Positions 11,812 to 22,900 of a DNA stretch of 64,000 nt are shown here, one piece after another. The translations under genes and the position numbers were made by a program. The number at the start of each line of letters is the position of its first letter. The stretch's first letter is position 1. The stretch is from NCBI RefSeq assembly GCF_021730395.1, contig NC_069367.1, forward strand, positions 16,304,501-16,368,500. Reading direction: 5' to 3'. The notes below the pieces were generated by a model that saw only the letters and a list, made by a program, of their open reading frames with translations, was not told the origin of the DNA and searched no databases. Source of the stretch: Mercenaria mercenaria. Taxonomy: Eukaryota > Mollusca > Bivalvia > Venerida > Veneridae.

Positions 11812-13515
11812 ACTAGAGCTATCACTAAAGGTGATGAATGTACCCCCTACATGCACTGACACAGTAAACTGCAATTTGACGCACACAAGATTGCATAATT
11901 ATGTGGACTGTATGTATATAGACTATAAGTATACAGTATCCCCACACAACCTATTTTCAAACACAACCTATTTTCAACCACCTAGGACTTTGTATGATAA
12001 AAATCTTTACAAGCCAAATTTATCAGTTGTGATTGTTTCACTGTTTACAGCAGAGACAGAACATGTTAGGAACCTATTTGCCTTCAGTTTTGGTACTTAG
12101 AAAATTAGTACTATGTTTTCATGAGGTTTTTCTTATTACTAAAAAAACCTGCATCTTTCCTTGTCTACTACCTATTCTTGCTTAAGCCAATATCAGTATT
12201 TATATATCTTTTGCATTAAATGTTTATTGCTTAACACATGCTTACTGCCAGAATTGTGAAGCATATTATTATTAAATTATTTTGACAATGCAATCATGAT
12301 GCCTATCCTTGCAACAATTTTTTCATTTTCTAAGCAATTTGAAATATTTGGAGTGACAAAAGCTTAGCGATTATATAATACATTGTCATATTTGACAGCT
12401 ATCAATGTAGCAGATGTGACACCCTGGTTCTCTTGAGTAATTGAGCACATGATATAGTTCTTTAGATAATGCACTAACTTTTGGCTGCCATTTACTTTAC
12501 CCTACCCCCTGTAATTTAGGTGCCAATTTAGGCAAGTGTACCTACAGTATATTGATCTGCCATGTTGGTTTTAGTGTTTGTTGCCAGACTTGAATTTTGG
12601 GTGTATTATGTTTGCCATGTTGCAATGAAACTACAGTAAAAGTTTAGTGCTGTTTCATTTTGCTGGAAGGAAAATACCACCTGTGTTCGAATTTAGGTTG
12701 TAAATTTTCAGCATGACTTCCTACTGATGGCTTTCAAAATCATCCTGCCAGGGATTCGATCAGTTAAAAACTTGAAACTTAAATGGTATGTTTTACAGCA
12801 CTTATGCTGATAGAAAGTGTTAGACAATAAACCAAAGATTTGGACTTGCATTTGTACAAAACTGCACAGAAAACTTGTTAAGCGGTTGAAAACTGGTTGT
12901 GCCGGGATATAGTAACAAAAAACAAAGTCCCATAACTTCGCAGAATATTTATCTAAAAGAACGTAACATGCACCATGCACAACTAGGGTTGGTACTGATC
13001 ACTTGTATGAAGTTTCATTAAATTGTGTGCAAGGGTTCGGAAGATTCGGCGTGCACAAGATTGCATATGCAGACTGTATGTACATAGTATGTTAAAAAGA
13101 AACAAAGTCCCATAACTCTGCAATTTTTGTTTTTGAAAGAACCTAACATGCCCCATGCACAACTACTGTTGTTACTGATCACTTGTGTGAAGTTTCATTA
13201 AATTGTGACACGGGGATGAGAAGAGATGGTGCGCACAAGATTGTGTCTATGCATATAGTAAAGTAACAAAAAACAAAGTCCCGTAACTCTTCAATTTTTT
13301 TTTTTTGAAAGAACCTAACATGCCCATGCACAACTACTGTTATTACTGATTACTTGTGTGAAGTTTCATTAAATTGTGTCAAGGGGATGAGGAGAGATGG
13401 TGCGCACAAGATTGTGTCTACGGACGGACAGACACACACACAGACGGATGGACAGACAGACAGACAACCTGAAACCAGTATATCCCCCCTTACAACTTTG
13501 TTGTCGGGGGGTACA
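11812..13515 (+). mobile_element. Family B pearl/DINE-like element, copy 2, split by a TIR transposon
   Basis: It starts as the 8707 copy (CTATCACTAAAGGTGATG, then GTACCCCC) and ends TTGTCGGGGGGTACAA. Between them it is interrupted at 11940-12907; removing that piece restores the sequence CAGTATAGTAAC seen in the other copy. Monomers resume at 12911 and run into a GGACGGACAGACACAC tract. Confidence 0.82.
11940..12907. mobile_element. About 970-bp TIR DNA transposon, non-autonomous, inside a family B element
   Basis: The ends are inverted: CCCCACACAACCTATTTTCA on the left and TTGAAAACTGGTTGTGCCGG on the right. It is flanked by TAT on both sides (11937-11939 and 12908-12910), and the uninterrupted host repeat has a single TAT there. 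No transposase-like coding was seen. A 3-bp duplication would fit a PIF/Harbinger-type element, but that is inference. Confidence 0.72.
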
Positions 13516-13519
13516 AAGA

Positions 13520-13860
13520 TACATTAGGTAGGCTTCCACTATGTAATCTTAAAAAGAAAAACATTACATCTCATGGTGGAAACTGTTAAGGGATAAGGAT
13601 TTGCTATTATTTCCAGTATTTCTCTTTCAATGCAACCATGTTCAAACTAAATACATGTAAGATGAATTTGTTGACAATTTCAAGATACCAAGGGAAGAAA
13701 AATTCAACTTTCAATTCAATCTGAAATACAAAGTACTTTCGCTGTTAAAAATAACATGTGCTCTTGTTGATACAAAACTATATGCAAAACCAGGTCAAAA
13801 GATATAGCTAAGTATATGCAGGACAAACAAGGTGCAATGAGTACACTGTTAAATCATTAA
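13520..13860. other. Intronic DNA without recognised feature
   Basis: No repeat or coding signal recognised between the family B element and the foldback. Confidence 0.5.
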
Positions 13861-13865
13861 TAAAT

Positions 13866-14100
13866 GAGCCGTGCCATGAGAAAACCAACATAGTGGGTTT
13901 GCGACCAGCATGGATCCAGACCAGCCTGCGCATCCGCGCAGTCTGGTCAGGATCCATGCTGTTCGCTTTCAAAGCCTATAGCAATTACAGAAACCGTTAT
14001 CGAACAGCATGGAGCCTGACCAGACTGCGCGGATGCGCAGGCTGGTCTGGATCCATGCTGGTCACAAAGCCACTATGTTGGTTTTCCCATGGCATGGCTC
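13866..14100. mobile_element. Compound foldback element, copy 3 (best preserved)
   Basis: The outer TIR is GAGCCGTGCCATGAGAAAAC / GTTTTCCCATGGCATGGCTC. The inner core has four alternating copies of a GGATCC...CTGGTC...TGCGCA unit. A/T-rich flanks leave the target duplication uncertain. Confidence 0.9.
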
Positions 14101-14125
14101 AATTTATAGTACTTCTTACTAATGA

Positions 14126-15966
14126 AACAAGAGCTGTCTGATGACAGCGCGCTCGACTATTCGAAGAATTGATTGAAGAATGGGGTCAAAATATTTCCAC
14201 AGATATTCAGACAAAAGAAATAAATAGATTAGACAAACAATGTTCCTGTATTTCTTTGATTTCGATAAGTCTTGCACTAAATGACAATGTATGAACCAAT
14301 TTCAAAGTCCAAAAAGGGCCATAATTCAGTCAAAATAGTTATGTACACTTGCCTACAGATAGAAATCATAATGATAAACAAGTGTTCAAAGTTTAAAAGC
14401 CATATGTCAAATAGTTTTTACAAAACATGGACTTGTATGAAAACAGAACCAATTTCAAAGTCCAAAAAGGGCCATAATTCAGCCAAAATAGATGACAGAG
14501 TTATGTACTGTTTCCCACAGATAGAGACTATTATACTAAACAAGTGATAAAAGTTTCAAAGCCATATGTCAAACACTTTATAAAAAATATGAACTGGTAC
14601 GGAAAACTTAACCAAGATTTCTAAGTCAAAAAGGGCCATAATTCAGCCAAAATCCATGATGGAGTTATGTACTCTTGCCTATAACTGGATATGGTGATGG
14701 TAAACAGGTGTTGAAAGTTTCAAAGCTTTATCTCAAAAGAATTTGTCAAAATATGAACTGGTACAAAATATTAACCCAGATTTCTAAGTCAAAAAGGGCC
14801 ATAATTCAGCCAAAATTCTAGATGGAGTTATGTGCTCTTGCCTATAACTGGAATTGGTGATGGTAAACAAGTGCTGAAAGTTTCAAAGCTTTATCTCAAA
14901 AGACTTTGTCAAAATACGAACTGGTACGAAAAACTTAACCAAGATTTCTAAGTCGAAAGGGGCCATAATTCAGCCAAAATCCTTGATGGAGTTATGTACT
15001 CTTGCCTATAACTGGCCATGGTGATGGTAAACAAGTGTTGAAAGTTTCAAAGCTTTATCTTAAAAATAAAAACGACGAAATACCGATTTGAATCAAAAGG
15101 CTATGACCAATCTTGTGTATGTCTGCATAACATTTACAATTTACAGTCATTTTAAGACTTTCAATGCATTGATGTGTAGAAATGACATGATCGTCTCCTG
15201 CAAAGACTTAAACAGTTGAGTAGGACTACATAAACTGAAAATTCGAATCTCTAAAATCTTCAAAAGTGTAGTTTAAAATTCTACAGAGTTTTATTTGATA
15301 TTAATTGTCTCATACTAATTGTATTGATCTAGATATTGTATGTAATGCCGAGTAAAATCGTGTGTTTTCCTATTTCTGTTTTATATACGTAGGTACTAGG
15401 TAAATTTGTCATAACTACATACGAATATTGCAATGACCGTATGTTTAAAATTTAAAGACACTTTATTATTTCAAGTATTTAACACTTGTCATCAAAAGTA
15501 ATTCTAAAGTGTATACACAGTTTTCTGCCTTTTCGCACATGTTTAAGAACAAGTCACTGCCTGTCTTTGTTAATATCTTCCAACAAGAACGGCTAATGCA
15601 CGAAACAGTTTTAATCATTATCATAAGAATAAACAGGTGCCAGAATGTTTCGTCAAAGCAATTTCTTTACTTACCTGTATTGCAGATGTATTCTTAAAAG
15701 ACTTTGTCAAATATGAACTGGTACGAAAAACTTAACCATGATTTCTAAGTCAAAAGGGGCCATAATTCAGCCAAAATCCTTGATGGAGTTATGTGCTCTT
15801 GCCTATAACTGGCCATGGTGGTGGTAAACAAGTATTGAAAGTTTCAAAGCTTTATCTCAAAAGACTTTGTCAAAATGTGGACTGGTACGAAAAACTTAAC
15901 CAAGGTGTGACGCCGACGCCATGGTGAGTAGGATAGCTCTACTTATTCTTCGAATAGTCGAGCTAA
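14126..15966 (+). mobile_element. Pearl/DINE-like element, family D (CGACTATTCG arms), copy 1
   Basis: The head AACAAGAG is followed by the hairpin GCTGTCTGATGACAGC and the arm GCTCGACTATTCGAAGAAT. Monomers of about 160-165 bp follow (marker TAAGTCAAAAAGGGCCATAA, also ACTGGTACGAAAAACTTAAC). After GACGCCGACGCC comes the inverse arm ATTCTTCGAATAGTCGAGCT. A stretch of about 630 bp (15063-15690) is foreign to the monomers and includes a GGTGCCAGAATGT piece of another family. Confidence 0.88.
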
Positions 15967-16008
15967 AAAAGGTTTAAAACGTAACATATTCAAGAAATCA
16001 ATCATTAC

Positions 16009-16219
16009 CAGAGTTTTCTGTTACTATAAAGTTGTTGTTTGGGTCTTTGTCCATCTGGTACGAGATCTGCTGGTTATTTATTGTCTTTGTCTCGAGTCTC
16101 GGATCTGAGAACCTCAGACTGTGGCTCTAGACCCTCGGAGATCTTCAAACTGTATGAGGCATTTGGTAAGAACTCTGGTGAATTGTCATTGTAGTCCTAC
16201 AATGTAACTGTAATACTTG
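16009..16219 (-). pseudogene. Cadherin exon with internal stop and frameshift
   Basis: 211 nt with a TATTCCAG acceptor and a TCTG/GTAATG donor. It continues from the previous exon as ASITVTL, then TAG, then DYNDNSPEFLPNASYSLKIS, EGLEPQSEVL and DKDNK followed by TAA. One base further on, the reading resumes in another frame as NQQISYQMDKDPNNNFIVTE-NSG. The repeat boundary (DxNDNxPxF) is perfect, so both lesions sit in otherwise well-preserved coding sequence. Confidence 0.82.
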
Positions 16220-16482
16220 CTGGAATAGTAAACACAATAATGTTAACTCAATAATAAATGTACACATTTTTATACTCTACATACTAAGATCTGCAAAGCT
16301 GATCCTAGCGACCTCATATGCATTTCAAAACACCATTTCTATGCAAGCTACCTATACACCAAGTTTCATTGCAAAAAGTCAATTCTAACACAAGTTACTG
16401 AGAGGAAACCAAAAGTTGACACTGCTCACCTGCCTGCGCACCTGTTTAAAAACCATATCTTAACTTCTCTAAACATATTGCA

Positions 16483-16832
16483 AACAAGAAACGCGGCAAT
16501 GCCACGAAACCAGGTTTTCAACACTTATCATAAGAATAAACAAGAGTGCCAGAATGTCACAATATACGCCCGTCAAAGCAAATTTCTTTACTCTAGCACC
16601 TGTATTTGCAGATGTAATTTTAATTTTGTGGTTGTTTAGTAATCATTGTAATTCTTTTGTTTTTCTAAGTCCACAAAAAAGCTCCTTACCAGGTAGAGAT
16701 ACCTTAAAATACACCTAAAATTAGAAAGTAACAACTATGTTGTACCACAGAAAAGTGGGCTTGGTTTTTCCCTACGGTCAATTATAAAAAAGTTACAATA
16801 TAAGTTATTTATAGTAACAACTAAGGGAAGTT

Positions 16833-16863
<31 letters not shown>

Positions 16864-17790
16864 TTGTAAGTCTACATAGAAATCCTTACCAGGTAGAGAT
16901 TGGTCAAAATACACCTCAAAATTGGATGTAACATGCATGTTGTACTACAGAAAAGTGGTCTCGATTTTTCCCTACGTCTAGTAATGAAAAAGTTACAATA
17001 TAAGCTATTTATAGTAACAACAAAGGGAAGTAATTCTAAAGAAGGGAACTGCGCAAGACACTTCGTCTCATGATGTGTATAATTGTGCCAAGTTCATCAA
17101 TCCTCTAGCATGAGATATATGTCGACAAGTTTTCATTCTTGTATCCTTTGACCTCCAAGTGTGACCTTGACCTTAGATTAGGGACTGGTTCTTGCAATGA
17201 CACTCGTCTATGAAAGTGAACAATGTGCAACAATCATCAAAATTCCTCCATGCATGTAAAGTGTGCTAACCCTACCTACCTAACTATTTAGTAACAAGAC
17301 CTTGACCTATGATCAGAAACCCAAAATCAATCCATAGCTAACAACTTAAGAAGTTATCTATCACAATTCATCATGATAGCTCATTCCTAAGTTAAGTTAT
17401 TGACCGGAAACCCTTTTTCTATTTTAAGTAACAGTGACCTTGACCTTAACCCCAGAAACCCCAAAATCAATCCCAGCCTTTGTCTTGATATAAGCTACAT
17501 ACATACCAAGTTTTATTCAAATATCTTTACCGAAACAAAAGTTATTGACCGGAAACCCTTTTTCTATTTTAAGTAACAGTGACCTTGACCTTGACCCCAG
17601 AAACCCCAAAATCAATCCCAGCCTTTGTCTTGATATAAGCTACATACATACCAAGTTTTATTCAAATACCTTTACTGAAACAAAAGTTATTGACCGGAAA
17701 CACCAGTTTGACACCGCCGCCACCGCCCGCCCGCCCGACTGACATCTACCCCAATCTAATAACTAAGGTTTTCGTTGAAAACCTGGTTAA
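16483..17790 (+). mobile_element. Pearl/DINE-like element, family H (AACCAGGTTTTC arms), copy 1
   Basis: The head AACAAGAAA carries the hairpin CGCGGCAATGCCACG and the arm AAACCAGGTTTTCAAC. Monomers of exactly 145 bp follow (TGACCGG at 17401, 17546 and 17691), each carrying GTGACCTTGACCTTGACCCC. A CCGCCCGCCCGCCC tract comes next and the inverse arm GTTGAAAACCTGGTTAA. Another head (16539, AACAAGAGTGCCAGAATGTC) and two copies of the shared 'TTTTCCCTACG' module (16680-17035) are embedded. Confidence 0.82.
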
Positions 17791-17849
17791 AAACTGAAGA
17801 CAGGTATTTCTTTAATTCTTTTTTCTTTAAACATAAAATGGTAGACTAC

Positions 17850-17997
17850 CTATAGCAGTTTGTTCCTTGGTACCTGGCCCTGTTAAAGCCAGAATATCTC
17901 TAACCATTGCATTAAACACAACTGTTTCAGCTGTTTCCCTGTCAGGCTGATTTTGCACAGTTATACATCCGGTGTCTTTGTTGATTGTGAAATAATT
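17850..17997 (-). pseudogene. Cadherin exon (most 5' certain exon)
   Basis: 148 nt with a GACATTACAG acceptor and a CTATAG/GTAGTC donor. It reads NYFTINKDTGCITVQNQPDR, ETAETVVFNAMVRD and GTKEQTAI. The DTGxI...DRE pattern is the middle of a cadherin repeat. It is itself free of stops and joins the 16009 exon in phase 1. Confidence 0.82.
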
Positions 17998-17999
17998 CT

Positions 18000-18400
18000 G
18001 TAATGTCAGAAAATAATAAAATATTATGAAAGGAATTTTGTATACTTGTTCTGTGTACCACTTTCCAACAAAAGTCCAATTTCCATTTTGTTTATGTTTT
18101 ACACAGTTTCATTTTAGCTTGTATTTACTTAAAATGAAAAATGAGTCCAATTTAATTTTTTAATTATGAGATATGGCAAGAATAAAAGTCAGGCTTGAAC
18201 CTAGGACTTCTTTTTTTGAGTTTTCAGGTTACAAGCATTACTATCTCAAGGAGTGATTCTGGCCTTGTTTTAACAAAACATTTTTTCTAGTCTCAGCTGT
18301 GACTGATAATTTTACTAGAACTTCATGACTGATTTCCAGTAGAAACTACTATCAATACCAAATAATGGCTTGAAATTAACCATTAACTTATCATTTAATT
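18000..18400. other. DNA without recognised feature
   Basis: Immediately 5' of the cadherin exon at 17850-17997. No further exon, tRNA or clear repeat was recognised. Confidence 0.45.
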
Positions 18401-18996
18401 CTAAAGCTGCTATTGTGCAGATAAGGTCAAAATAGCTAATTCCGGCCCTATCAGGGGCCATAACTCTGGAACCCATTATGAGATCTGGCCGATTCAAGAA
18501 AGGAACCAAGATCTTATGGTGACACAAGTTTTGTGCAAATTTGGTTAAAATCAAATCATAAATGAAGCTGCTATTGTGCAGACAAGGTCAAAATAGCTAA
18601 TTTTGACCCCTTCAGGGGCCATAACTCTGGAACCCATACTGAAATCTGGCCAGTTCCAGAAAGGAACCAAGATCTTATGGTGATACAAGTTGTGTGCAAG
18701 TTTGGTAAAAATCAAATCATAAACAAAGCTGCTATTGTGCAGACAAGGTCAAAATAGCTAATTTAGGGCCTTTCAGGGGCCATAACTCTGGAACCCATAA
18801 TGGGATCTGGCCAGTTCAAGAAAGGAACCGGGATCTTATGGTGATACAAGTTGTGTGCAAGTTTGGTTAAAATAAAATCATAAATGAAACCACTATCATG
18901 CAGACAAGAAATTGCTGACGGACGGACGGACTGATGATGGACGAAGGGTGACCATAAAAGCTCACCTTTTTTCACTATGTGACAGGTGAGCTAAAA
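18400..18996 (+). mobile_element. Pearl/DINE-like element, family E, 3' part
   Basis: Three monomers of about 160 bp (marker AAAGCTGCTATTGTGCAGAC, then TTTCAGGGGCCATAACTCTG). They are followed by GACGGACGGACGGACTGATG, the tail hairpin TTCACTATGTGACAGGTGAG and CTAAAAAA. No head was found. The tail abuts the head of the next element directly. Confidence 0.75.
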
Positions 18997-18997
18997 A

Positions 18998-20560
18998 AAC
19001 AAGAGTGCCAGAATGTCACAATGTATGCCCGTCATAGCAAATTTCTTTACACTACCACCTCTATTTGCAAATGGAATTCTAATTCTATGGTTGTGTAGTA
19101 ATTATTGTAATTCTTTGTTTTTCTGAATCCACAAAAAGAACTCCTTACCAGGCAGAGATACCTTAAAATATACCTAAAGTTAAAAGTAACATTATGTTGT
19201 ACCATAGAAAAGTGATCTTGGTTTTTCCCTATGGTCAATTATAAAAAAGTTACAATATAAGTTATTTATAGTAACAACTAAGGAAAGTTAATCTTAAAAA
19301 AAAAAAATAAATAAAAAAATCTAAGTCCACATAAAAACCCTTAACTGAGTTAGAGATAGGTCAAAATAAACCTCAAAATTTGATGTTTTTTGTTTTTTTT
19401 GTTTTGGGTTTAACGCCGTTTTTCAACAGTATTTCAGTCATGTAACGGCGGGCAGTTAACCTAACCAGTGTTCCTGGATTCTGTACCAGTACAAACCTGT
19501 TCTCCGCAAGTAACTGCCAACTTCCCCACATGAATCAGAGGTGGAGGACTAATGATTGCAGACACAATGTCGTTTATCAAACAGTCACGGAGAACATACG
19601 CCCCGCCCGAGGATCGAACTCACGACCCCGTGATCCGTAGACCAACGCTCTTACCTACTGAGCTAAGCGGGCGGGCAAAATTTGATGTAACATACATGTT
19701 GTACTACAGAAAAGTGGTCACGATTTTTCCCAATGACTAAAAAGTTAGAATATAAGCTTTTTATAGTAACAACAAAGGGAAGTAACTCTAAAGAAGAGAC
19801 CTGTGCATGACACTGTCTCATGATGGTGTACAATTGTGCCAAGTTACATCAAAATCTCTCCATGCATGAAGAAGAAATGCTCCGAACAAAGTCATTATTG
19901 AATTTGGCATCTGACCTCTAAATGTGACCTTGACCTTGGGACCTGAAGCTTGCGCACAACAATCCGTCTCATGTTAGTGAACATTTTTGCCAAGTTACAT
20001 CAAAATCCCTCCATGAAAAAAGAAGGAATGTTCCAGACAAAGTCATTCTTGTAACTGAACTTTGGCCTCTATGTGTGACCATGATGTTTGACCTTGGGAT
20101 CAGGTCCATAGTGGTGAACATTTGTGCCAAGTAATATTCAAATCCTGTTTGACATGACAAAGTTATACACAGGACAGGAAAAAAGTCCTGCTGACCTTTG
20201 ACCTCCAACTGTGACCTTGACCTTTGAGCCAGGGTCCCGGGATTTCCACACGACACGTTGTCTCATCATGGGAAACATTTGTGCCAAGTGATATTAAAGT
20301 CCCTTAATGAATGACAGAGTTATGGACCTGACACAAAACAGACCCTGTTCATGCCATGTTAACATCTGACTGCCAAGCGTGACCTTGACCTTTGAGTTAG
20401 GGGTCTGAAAGTTGTGCATGACATATCTTATTCTTGAATGTTTCTCTGTTTCTCTGGCGTTTCCGGTGATTTTACCCATGCCGGCAAAACCCATCTGGCA
20501 CTCCACATGCCAGATGACTCTCGTGCTGTTAACGACAACTACTGGTTCATGCACTGTTAA
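18998..20560 (+). mobile_element. Pearl/DINE-like composite, family F (GTGCCAGAATGTCAC head), interrupted by a SINE
   Basis: The head is AACAAGAG with GTGCCAGAATGTCAC. The shared module with TTTTTCCCTATGG follows (19140-19790), then 160-180-bp monomers rich in GTGACCTTGACCTTTGA (19800-20450). The module is split by a SINE at 19386-19676. A clear tail is missing; similar monomers also occur at 22900-23035 and 23554-23690. Confidence 0.65.
19386..19676 (-). mobile_element. tRNA-derived SINE with 11-bp target-site duplications
   Basis: On the minus strand it begins GCCCGCCCGCTTAGCTCAGT, an A-box-like tRNA head. A B box (GAGTTCGATCC) follows, then a conserved body ending TGAAATACTGTTGAAAAACG and GCGTTAAACCCAAAAC and an A-rich tail. 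AAAATTTGATG flanks both sides exactly (19375-19385 and 19677-19687). From memory it resembles the V-SINE-like families common in bivalves; the exact family is not claimed. Confidence 0.9.
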
Positions 20561-20571
20561 TACGTTTATGT

Positions 20572-22430
20572 AACAAGAGGGCCAAGATGGCCCTAGGTCG
20601 CTCACCTAAGAAACACTCCATAACAGTGTAAAACATGTTTGACCTAGTGATTTCATGGAAACAAATATTCTGACCAATTTTCATTAAGATTGGACCAAAA
20701 AATTGGTCTCTTGCGATAAAACAAGCATTTTCTTAGATATGACCTAGTTTTTGACCCTAGATGACCCATGTTCAAACTCGACCTAGATTTTATCAAGGCA
20801 ATCATTCTGACCAAAATTCATGAAGATCAATGAAAAATACAGCCTCTATCACATACAGAAGTTTTTTCTTTGATTTGACCAAGTGACCTAGTTTTTGACC
20901 TCAGATGATCCATATTCAAATTCGACCTAGATTTCATTAAGGCAATCAACCTGACCAAATTTCATAAATATCAACTGAAAAAAAACAGTCTCTATCGTAT
21001 ACACAAGATTTTTCTTTAATTTGTCCTAGTGACCTAGTTTTTGACCTCAGATAACCCATATTCAAAACCGACCTAGTTTTCATCAAGGCAATCACTCTGA
21101 CCAAATTTCATGAAGATCAATTGAAAAATACATCCTCTATTGCATACACAATGTTTTTCTTCGATTTGACCTAGTGACCTAGTTTTTGACCCCAGATGAC
21201 CCATTTTCGAAATCAGCCTAGATTTTATCAAGGTAATCATTCTGGCTAAATTTCATGAAGATCAGTTGAAAAATACAGCCTCTATTGCATACACAAGGTT
21301 TTTCTTTGATTTGACCTAGTGATCTAGTTTTTGACCCCAGATGACCCATTTTCAAACTTGGTCTAAATTTCATCAAGGCAATCACTCTGACCAAAATTCA
21401 TGAAGATCAATTGAAAAATACAGCCTCTATCGCATACACAAGGTTTTTACATGATATGACCTAGTGACCTAGTTTTTGACCCCAGATGACCCATTTTCGA
21501 ACTCGGCCTAGATTTCATCAAGGTTATCATTCTGACCAAAATTCATGAAGATCAATTGAAAAATACTGCCTCTATCGCATACACAAGGTTTTTCTTTGAT
21601 TTGACCTAGTGACCTAGTTTTTGACCCGAGATGACCCATTTTCGAACTCGGCCTAGATTTCATCAAGGCAATCATTCTGACCAAAATTCATGAAGATCAA
21701 TTGAAAAATACAGCCTCTATCGCATACACAAGGTTTTTCTTTGATTTGACCTAGTGACCTAGTTTTTGACCCGAGATGACCCATTTTCGAACTCGGCCTA
21801 GATTTCATCAAAGTTATCATTCTGACCAATATTCATGAAGAAGAATTGAAAATACAGCCTCTATTGCATACACAAGGTTTTTCTTTGATTTGACCTAGTG
21901 ACCTAGTTTTTGACCCGAGATGACCCATTTTCGAACTCGGCTTAGATTTTATCAAGGTTATCATTCTGACCAATATTCATGAAGATTAATTGAAAAATAC
22001 CACCTCTATCGCATACACAAGGTTTTTCTTTGATTTGACCTAGTGACCTAGTTTTTGACCCGAGATGACCCATTTTCGAACTCGGCCTAGATTTCATCAA
22101 AGTTATCATTCTGACCAATATTCATGAAGAAGAAATGAAAAATACAGTCTCTATCGCATTCACAAGGTTTTTCTTTGATTTGACCTAGTGACCTAGTTTT
22201 TGACCCCAGATGACCCATTTTCGAACTCGGCCTAGATTTCATCAAGGTTATCATTCTGACCAATATTCATGAAGATTAATTGAAAAATACAGCCTCTATC
22301 GCATACACAAGCTAAATGTTGACAGACGACGGACGACAGACGACAGACGACAGACGCCAGACGACGGACGACGGACGCCGGACATCGAGCGATCAGAAAA
22401 ACTCACCTGAGCATTGCTCAGGTGAGCTAA
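20572..22430 (+). mobile_element. Pearl/DINE-like element, family G (145-bp monomers with DR2 motifs)
   Basis: The head AACAAGAG carries the hairpin AGGGCCAAGATGGCCCT and the arm TCGCTCACCT. About eleven monomers of 145 bp follow. Perfect TGACCTAGTGACCT sites fall at 21167, 21457, 21602, 21747, 21891, 22036 and 22181. The region after 22319 is GACGACGGACGAC-like, then GAGCGATCAGAAAAACTCAC and the self-complementary tail CACCTGAGCATTGCTCAGGT before GAGCTAAAAA. The element looks complete. Confidence 0.92.
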
Positions 22431-22479
22431 AAATACGAAAAAAGCAGGTACCTTGATAGTTTCTCTCCGTTCCGTATAG

Positions 22480-22900
22480 TATATTTCTTGATTCAAAATA
22501 CGTACATAAGAACATAACGTTATGCTACAAACAATAAAACTTAAGTGGAACTTTGTTATTGTGCGTTACGCAAAACAACATGACGTCTCATCTGCTTACG
22601 GATGTTAATTTCCCGCGCTCTACTATAAGAAAGAGTGCTACAAAGGAAATACTTCTACCTGTTATTTGTAAAATACGGTGTGCAAGAAAAATAATCTGCC
22701 AGAATAAAATGCTAACATGTAGACAATATGCAAGAAAAAATATCAGTCATGTGTTTACGAATCGGATGGAAATATACGTCCCTCGGCCACCTGTGCATAC
22801 GCGGTAATTCAGCAAGCCTCATTACAGCCCAATGCACAGGTGCCCTCTGGACGGATATTTCTATCCAATTTGTAAACACATGACAGATATTATTATTATG
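22480..22900 (-). mobile_element. Foldback family (GCGCGGGAAAT core), copy 3
   Basis: The right part is a hairpin: TCATGTGTTTACGAATCGGA at 22746 pairs with the inverse ending at about 22893, around CACCTGTGCAT/TGCACAGGTG. The minus strand then reads GCGCGGGAAATTAACATCCG and TGTTTTGCGTAACGC. This matches the cores of the copies at 52182-53345 and 55738-56345 (GCGCGGGAAATCAACGTCCG). Confidence 0.72.

Larger units (their letters stand above)
6808..17997 (-). pseudogene. Decayed multi-repeat cadherin (Fat/CDH23-like), at least five exons
   Basis: Five minus-strand exons (17850-17997, 16009-16219, 11403-11709, 7227-7790, 6808-6868) keep GT/AG borders and together cover about four extracellular cadherin repeats. 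Calcium-binding motifs are clear: DYNDNSPEF, DINDN, DVNDPEF, LDRE (twice) and DKDLGEYGKVVYSF. Such cadherins are cell-surface adhesion proteins. No signal peptide, membrane segment or cytoplasmic tail is visible in the window. Damage: a TAG just before DYNDNSPEF, a stop plus frame change inside the 16009 exon, and a stop before the donor of the 11403 exon whose phase also fails to match the next exon. The introns are packed with pearl-like repeats. It could be a dead paralogue or a live gene with assembly errors; I favour the former because there are several independent lesions. Confidence 0.8.

Noticed and set aside
14126-15966. Ordinary cut-and-paste TIR transposon
   Set aside because: Inverted arms are subterminal, no target duplication is evident at nested junctions, and a head stem-loop is present. 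This fits a pearl/DINE (Helitron-type) plan better, though that class remains an inference.
19600-19676. tRNA gene on the minus strand
   Set aside because: It is the head of the SINE at 19386-19676, with target duplications around the whole unit.
20730-22310. CRISPR-like array (regular repeats)
   Set aside because: The whole 145-bp unit is repeated with no unique spacers, and the context is an animal genome.
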